Origin: Corbicula japonica
Lineage: Eukaryota; Mollusca; Bivalvia; Venerida; Cyrenidae
Direction of reading: 5' to 3'
Length of the DNA stretch: 64,000 bases
Assembly (NCBI GenBank): GCA_038501625.1
Contig: JAZAYU010000080.1
Location: 868,001 to 932,000, forward strand
Shown: positions 58,301 to 64,000 of the stretch, one piece after another
Layout: each line of letters begins with the position of its first letter
Numbering within the stretch: position 1 is the stretch's first letter
The notes under the pieces: model-generated
Seen by the model: only the letters and a program-made list of their open reading frames with translations
Databases searched by the model: none
What the model was told of the DNA's origin: nothing
Program-made: the position numbers and the translations under genes

Positions 58301-61300
58301 TTTACTGATAACTATAGGGATGAGGGGGAATCGCGGCTGTTGGTTTTCCTGCATATAGACTATGTGTTGTGCACACACTAAAAGTAAAACCAGAAGAAAT
58401 TTAATAAAAGTATAAAAGTATTTAAGATAATTTGTTCTTTAGTCCATCAAGATTTTTTAGATGTAAACGCGCTGTTTTAATCACTTGTAATTATAATTAT
58501 TTCTGATTGTTTTCGTTATTCTACTGTTGAATACCCCTTTACTGGAATTGTAATGCTAGTTGGCATTTTCTTATGCTATTTACAGCGTTTCTAATGCTAC
58601 TTGGCATTTTATGGAAACAAGTGTACAGTATAAATTTTCCGATGATAGTTAATAGTTTGTGACCTCTTAGATAACGTTGTGTGTTCAAATATTCTGTGTT
58701 GTTTTCAAAGTAATAATTTTAGAACGGCCTGGGCACAAGATCATAGAACCTGAGATTGAAGACAAATCTCAAATCTCATGCATCTGATTGGCTGGAATGG
58801 CGACCAGTTGTTATTTCAGCCAATCAGATTTTTGAGATTTGAGATGGCTCTCCTGATTTAGTCTGATGATCTTGGTCCCTGATGCATCGCTTCCTAGGAG
58901 ATTGTGTTTTGTTTTCTGGAAAAGGTTTATTAAAACAGTGCATATTTATGTTGTTTTAAAATCTTTTATCCATACATTTTAATTACAAAATTACCAAAAC
59001 CGGTTTGAGCAGAAACTGATATATTTCAGTTTGAACTCCGACATATATTCTTGTAAGTAAAATGATTCTGCGAACAACATCTAAGGTCCTTTTTTCTAAC
59101 AGATGTACACAATATGAGATACTTGTAAAATTGTGTTTGACCTTCAATTTCCTGGTCACGTAAATGGATGACCAAAAATAAAAAAAAAAGATTTCTATCT
59201 TCATAATTGAAAGTTCATTTAGAGGACTTTACATATTCTTGTCAGAATCATTTTACTTATGTGGGTATTTAAATGGATGTTTAGTGTTGATTCCTATTTG
59301 TGCTTGGTTGCAAATATATTTTTGGGATTATTTAAAAAAAAAGGTATTTATCTTGACTGTTCTAAGTGTAAAACATACATTAAAAACATTGATTTTTGAA
59401 GAGTTTTATTTCACTGGATTTGGCGTTAGAGAGATTTTGATAATTTTCTTTTTTATCGATGACAGTGCAAAGACAGCTGCCATCGTACCTTAATATAATA
59501 TGTTTATTGATATTGGTACGCTCGTCCCATGATTTATGTTTGGTTAGCAAAAGGTTTCTGTTATAATATCCATATGAAATCTTACACTTACATATAACAT
59601 ATAGTATTACAGCTTGGATATTTGTAAAACTACAAACGTTTGCTTATAAAAAATAATTGAAATTCAAACCTGCAAAAAGGCTTGAAGTAATTTTACTGAT
59701 GATTTCACATTGAGTTTCATTATTTAATTCGTTCGAAAAGTTATCGGAACAGTTCTGTTCTCGGGAAAATCTTCACGTGAATATTATTTGGGTGATTTAT
59801 CGGAATAACTCTGTTCTCGGGAAAGTCCTCTTGTGAATATTAGTAAGAGTTATCAAAACAATTCTGTTCTCGGCAAAGTACTCACGTGAATATTAGTTGG
59901 ATGTATAATCAAAACAATTCTGTTCTCGGGAAGTTCACACGTGAATATTAGTTGTATGAATTATCAAAACAATTCTGTTATCGGGAAAGTTCTCACGTGA
60001 ATATTAGTTGTAAGAGTAATCAAAACAATTCTGTTCTCGGGAAGTTCACACGTGAATATTAGTTGGTTGAGTTATCAAAACAATTCTGTTCTCTGGAAGT
60101 TCACAAGAGAATATTAGTTGTATGAATTATCAAAACAATTCTGTTCTCGGGAAGTTCACACGTGAATATTAGTTGTATGAATTATCAAAACAATTCTGTT
60201 CTCTGGAAGTTCACAAGAGAATATTAGTTGTATGAATTATCAAAACAATTCTGTTCTCGGGAAGTTCACACGTGAATATTAGTTGTATGAATTATCAAAA
60301 CAATTCTGTTCTCGCGAAAGATCTCACGTGAATATTAGTTGGATGTGTTTTCAAAACAATTCTGTTCTCGGGAAGTTCACTAGTGAAAGATCTCACGTGA
60401 ATATTAGTTGTAAGAGTTATCAAAACAATTCTGTTCTGGGGAAGTTCACACGTGAATAATAGTTGTATGAATTATCAAAACAATTCTGTTCTCGCGAAAG
60501 ATCTCACGTGAATATTAGTTGGATTTGTTATCAAAACAATTCTGTTCTCGGGAAGTTCACTAGTGAATATTAGCTGTATGAATTATCAAAACAATTCTGT
60601 TCTCGGCAAAGTACTCACGTGAATATTAGTTGTATGAGTTATCAAAACAATTCTGTTCTCGGGAAAGTTCTCACGTGAATATTAGTTGTATGAATTATCA
60701 AAACAATTCTGTTCTCAGGAAGTTCACACGTGGAAATTAGATGGTTATCAGAAAAATTCTGTTCTCGCGAAAGATCTCACGTGAATATTAGTTTTATGAA
60801 TTATCAAAATAATTCTGTTCTCGGGAAGTTCACACGTGAATAATAGTTGTACGAGTTATCAATACAATTCTGTTCTCGTGAAAGATCTAACGTGAATATT
60901 AGTTAGATGAGTTATCGGAACAATTCTGTTCTCGTGAAAGATCTCACGTGAATATTAGTTGTATGAATTATCAAAACAATTCTGTTTTCGGAAAAGTTCT
61001 CACGTGTACGAGATATCAAAAAAATTCTGTTCTCGGGAAAGTTCTCCTGCGAATATTAGTTGTATGAATTGTCAAAACAATTCTGTTCTCGAGAAGTTCA
61101 CACGTGAATATTAGTTGTATGAATTATCAAAACAATTCTGTTCTCGGGAAGTTCACACGTGAAAATTGTTCTCGCGAAAGATCTCACGTGAATATTAGTT
61201 GTATGAGTTATCAAAACAATTCTGTTCTCGAGAAAGTTCTCAAGTGAATATTAGTTGTATGAATTATCAAACAATTTTGTTCTCGCGAAAGATCTCACGT

Positions 61301-62649
61301 GAATATTACTTGTATGAATTATCAAAACAATTCTGTTCTCGGGAAGTTCACACGTGAAAATTAGTTGGATGAGTTATCGGAAAAAATTCTGTTCTCGGGA
61401 AGTTCACACGTGGAAATTAGTTGGTTGAGTTATCAGAAAAATTTTGTTCTCGCGAAAGATCTCACGTGAATATTAGTTTTATGAATTATCAAGTTCTGTT
61501 ATCGGGAAGTTCACACGTGAATAATAGTTGTACAAGTTATCAATACAATTCTGTTCTCGTGAAAGATTTCACGTGAATATTGGTTAGATGAGTTATCGGA
61601 ACAATTCTGTTCTCGTGAAAGATCTCGCGTGAATATTAGTTGTATGAATTATCAAAACAATTCTGTTCTCGGGAAAGTTCTCACGTGTTCGACTGATAAA
61701 AAAATTCTGTTCTCGGGAAAGTTCTCCTGCCAATATTAGTTGTATGAATTATCAAAACAATTCTGTTCTCGAGAAGTTCACACGTGAATATAAGTTGTAT
61801 GAATTATCAAAACAATTCTGTTCTCGCGAAAGATCTCACGTGAATATTAGTTGTATCAGTTATCAAAACAATTCTGTTCTCGGGAAGTTCTCACGTGAAT
61901 ATTAGTTGTATGAATTATCAGAACAATTCTGTTCTCGCGAAAGATCTCACGTGAATATTAGTTGTATGAATTATCAAAACAATTCTGTTCTCGGGAAGTT
62001 CACACGTGAAAATTAGTCGGATGAGTTATCGGAAAAAATTCTGTTCTCGTGAAAGATCTCACGTGAATAATAGTTGGATGAGTTATCGGAACAAATCTGT
62101 TTTCAAGAAAGTCCTAACATGAATATTAGTTAGGCGAGTTATCGGATTAATATTGTTCTCGGGGAAATTCCTCACGTGAAATCTATTTGGTTGGATTATC
62201 ATAATAGTCGAACCCTTGAAAAAGTTTTTGTTTCATTTCAAGGATTAAATCCTTTACATATTCTAGCATAACTTTGAGATCAATGGGTGATGTTATGTAC
62301 TAAATCAAAATAAACAAGAGATGCATAAACAGAACATATACTTGATATGTCTTTATCGTCACACGTCGTTTTGCGTTGCAAGTTATGAGCATTGTTTCGA
62401 TGAGCATCACAGATATGAACTACTGACAGAAAAATGAAAAAAAGATATAACTAACAGTTACATACCGGTAGACGATGCCAGATTCCGTGCTTTGAGATCA
62501 GTCATAAACTGCTCTAGTTCAGGGCCTGCATGTAACTGCTCTGGACTCTGGTTCTCGATCCTAGGGCTCATTTCCGGTTGCCCATGACAACTAATCGTGA
62601 AGTAACATAATACCAGGAATGTCGAGAAAAACGGTTTCATTGTACACAT
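54968..62649 (-). CDS. Secreted C1q-domain protein (C1qDC-3), tandem paralogue of C1qDC-2
   Basis: Three exons (62649-62466, 57122-57030, 55389-54968), phases 1 and 1, give 232 residues. Signal peptide ending ISCHGQP, a short helix (PELEQFMTDLKARNLASS), a linker (SGSGDTVLDADQSIDTLHSA) and a C1q domain from NGFYVSLS to FSGYLLI. About 15 substitutions in 134 aligned positions separate its C1q domain from that of C1qDC-2, whereas exons 1 and 2 are only about half identical. The 5.3-kb intron 1 carries a long CACGTG-rich minisatellite. A second in-frame ATG three codons in (62640) is an equally possible start. Role as for C1qDC-2. Confidence 0.9.
55390..56780. other. C1qDC-3 intron 2, mostly unassigned
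   Basis: AT-rich, no exon-like frame or recognised repeat. Confidence 0.5.
56788..56846. repeat. Family B MITE, right half
   Basis: CAGCCAATCAGATTTACGAG onward. No left arm. Confidence 0.55.
57030..57122 (-). CDS. C1qDC-3 exon 2 (linker)
   Basis: 93-nt phase 1/1 exon, GCAG acceptor and CCAC/GTAAGT donor, encoding SGSGDTVLDADQSIDTLHSA and NRIQLSAAP. 18 nt shorter than the C1qDC-2 linker. Confidence 0.82.
57123..58728. other. C1qDC-3 intron 1, proximal part
   Basis: A short palindrome-like pair (GGTTATAGTTCAGAATT at 58178, AATTCTAAACTATAACC at 58258) flanks AT-rich DNA. No gene seen. Confidence 0.5.
58732..58878. repeat. Family B hairpin MITE
   Basis: Both arms present. CTG flanks at 58729-58731 and 58879-58881. 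Confidence 0.85.
59115..59470. mobile_element. Family C element, diverged 3' part
   Basis: GTGTTTGACCTTCAATTTCC, CATATTCTTGTCAGAATCA and ATTTTGATAATTTTCTTTTT match the 7080 element in order. Confidence 0.65.
59740..62200. repeat. ~55-bp minisatellite, ~44 units, CACGTG-rich
   Basis: Unit built from TTATCAAAACAATTCTGTTC, then GGGAAGTTCACACGTG or GCGAAAGATCTCACGTG, then AATATTAGTTGTATGAA. Two unit types alternate irregularly. A ~680-bp block (from about 60726) recurs at about 61406. Confidence 0.95.
62466..62649 (-). CDS. C1qDC-3 exon 1
   Basis: MCTMKPFFSTFLVLCYFTIS signal peptide. Donor ACCG/GTATGT. GQPE and LEQFM blocks match C1qDC-2 exon 1. Confidence 0.86.
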
Positions 62650-63582
62650 GGTTCTTGTGTTATATATGTTATATTAAATGTTATATCAAATAAATGATAA
62701 TACAATCAATGATACGTTTAACGATTTTGAGTGAAAAACTGTAGTTTATCAGGTATTCCGAAAATCACATCAAGTTTTAAAGTTCACGTGCACAAATGCG
62801 GTAATTAACTGCGTTGATTCCCTATGCTCATCACCTACTTTCTACATTTGTCTTGTTAGTACTTAAAATGTCGTAAAACGTATCATAACCCTCTATTTTT
62901 ATTTAAATACACCATAAATTTTCCTAAATCAATAGTCCGTGATAAGTTAAATGTTCAAACAACTTGTTTATTATAATATTGCGTACGATTATGTTTTGTG
63001 AGCGTCACGACACGTTAACAGGAAACGCACAATAAAATAAATTAGTTAACTGCATACACAAATCCTAATTTTTGTCTCAACTAGATACGAAGTCCGTCAA
63101 ATTAACATCATGTCGCCAACAGCTTAAAACTGCAAACATTCTCATGGGAGTGCAGGTTGCAAAATACGATTAATGAACGTGATATTTGCTACATTTTGAA
63201 ATCACATCAGTTCATTGACAAGTGCTTTTTAAAGGAGATCGACTTTATTGCAGTGCTTAAAAATCGGTTTCTGAAATATTTAGGGGTGATCAAAAATGTG
63301 CGTTTCAGGGTGGGAAGAGGGAAGGGGGTGGGGTTAAGAGAGCGCGAGTCAAACTACGATCTGTTTTCCCTATTTTTTGGAAATTTTAGGATTATTGTCT
63401 GGTGAACGTGGGAAGAGCAATTAAGGCAGTGTTCGTGTAAAATCATATTACAAAAAAATAAGCATGAGCATCTATTTGCTAAATAAGGATTTTAAAAATA
63501 ATAAGTGTGAAACCTTGCTTACAACCACAATTGGCAAGTAGTCTTAATAGTAGCATTTGGAATATACTAGTAGTTATATCAG
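62650..63582. other. Upstream region of C1qDC-3
   Basis: AT-rich. A weak ATATATA run lies within 40 bp of the start codon. The G-rich tract at 63308 is listed separately. Confidence 0.45.
63308..63334 (+). repeat. G-rich tract with quadruplex spacing
   Basis: GGGTGGGAAGAGGGAAGGGG and a further GTGGGG meet the G3-N1-7 rule. Confidence 0.85.
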
Positions 63583-63728
63583 GGCTGAAGGTTATAAAAC
63601 TGAGATTTGAAACCAGTCTCAAATCTCAAGCATCTGATTGGCTGAAATGGCGACCAGTCGCCATTTCAGCCAATCAGATGCTTGAGATTAGAGACTGGTT
63701 TCCATGCTCAGTTTTATAACCTTGAGCA
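63583..63728. repeat. Family B hairpin MITE (AGGTTATAAA subtype)
   Basis: Near-perfect palindrome around GGCGACCAGTCGCC. Flanks CAG and CTG differ by one base. Confidence 0.85.
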
Positions 63729-64000
63729 CTGTATAATGACACAGTGAAATGGTTGTCTTAGTTAAAGGGTGGTCTACATTTCAGGGTGATCTTTACGAGG
63801 GGTTTTACTGTTAGTTTGTTTTATAGAAAATTGTGTACCGAAAATCTAAGAACAATCCAAAATGCCTTTTCACTGAAAACCAACAAATTTATGTCCAAGA
63901 TATAAATACTCTCATCGTGTGAAGGATAGTTTTCTTAACCGTGCATTCCTCTTCACAAAAGGTTTGAACAAGCAACTGTCTGATATCTACTGTTGTCAGA
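63729..64000. other. Window end, nothing recognised
   Basis: No exon, repeat or RNA signature seen. Confidence 0.5.

Noticed and set aside
59740..62200. CRISPR-like array of regular repeats
   Set aside because: The whole ~55-bp unit repeats with no unique spacers, and the setting is an animal intron.

Overview
This is a window of animal nuclear DNA. It is AT-rich, its genes are split by GT-AG introns, and most of it is repeats. The gene content (a concentrative nucleoside transporter, a claudin/PMP22-like tetraspanner and three secreted C1q-domain proteins) and the repeat types point to a mollusc, most likely a bivalve. The repeats behind that view are Helentron-like elements with internal ~166-bp tandem cores, mosaic TTAA MITEs and a tRNA-derived SINE with a mollusc-type central domain. 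No prokaryotic, organellar or viral gene was recognised.

Region 1 (1-18.8 kb). Eight exons on the + strand encode the C-terminal ~433 residues of an SLC28-family nucleoside transporter; the 5' exons lie before the window. Its second visible intron (1197-11426) holds a complete three-exon claudin/PMP22-like gene on the opposite strand. All introns are crowded with two palindromic MITE families. Family A is ~230 bp, targets TTAA and is rich in GATC. Family B is ~146 bp and is flanked by a 3-bp CTG or CAG. B has repeatedly inserted into A. A separate 702-bp TTAA foldback element (family C) sits at 7080.

Region 2 (19-31 kb). This stretch has no recognised gene. It holds at least four Helentron/HINE-like non-autonomous elements, each with a 5' hairpin and a 3' hairpin. 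Their internal tandem arrays run from about 1 unit, through 2 and about 9, to about 24. The largest is a 4.2-kb element with a 166-bp satellite in higher-order repeats. Another carries a ~950-bp A/C-only tract. A degraded relative lies at 30.3 kb.

Region 3 (31.3-35 kb). A 3.7-kb TTAA-flanked element has ~540-bp inverted termini and no coding sequence.

Region 4 (36.4-42.4 kb). Two ~2-kb inverted arms surround a two-exon secreted coiled-coil C1q-domain gene on the - strand. The inner edge of the arms falls at the last codons of the gene.

Region 5 (44-64 kb). Two tandem paralogous three-exon C1q-domain genes lie on the - strand (45.4-49.9 kb and 55.0-62.6 kb). They share the order signal peptide plus short helix, linker exon, C1q exon. 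Intron 1 of the second contains a ~2.45-kb, ~55-bp minisatellite in which most units carry CACGTG. A near-perfect 149-bp palindrome, a 693-bp element with 15-bp inverted termini, a SINE with an 11-bp target duplication, and tRNA-like sequences fill the spaces.

The three C1q genes form a local cluster of probable secreted lectin-like recognition proteins, which are typical of bivalve innate immunity. The transporter would salvage nucleosides at the plasma membrane. Nothing suggests that the two groups act together.
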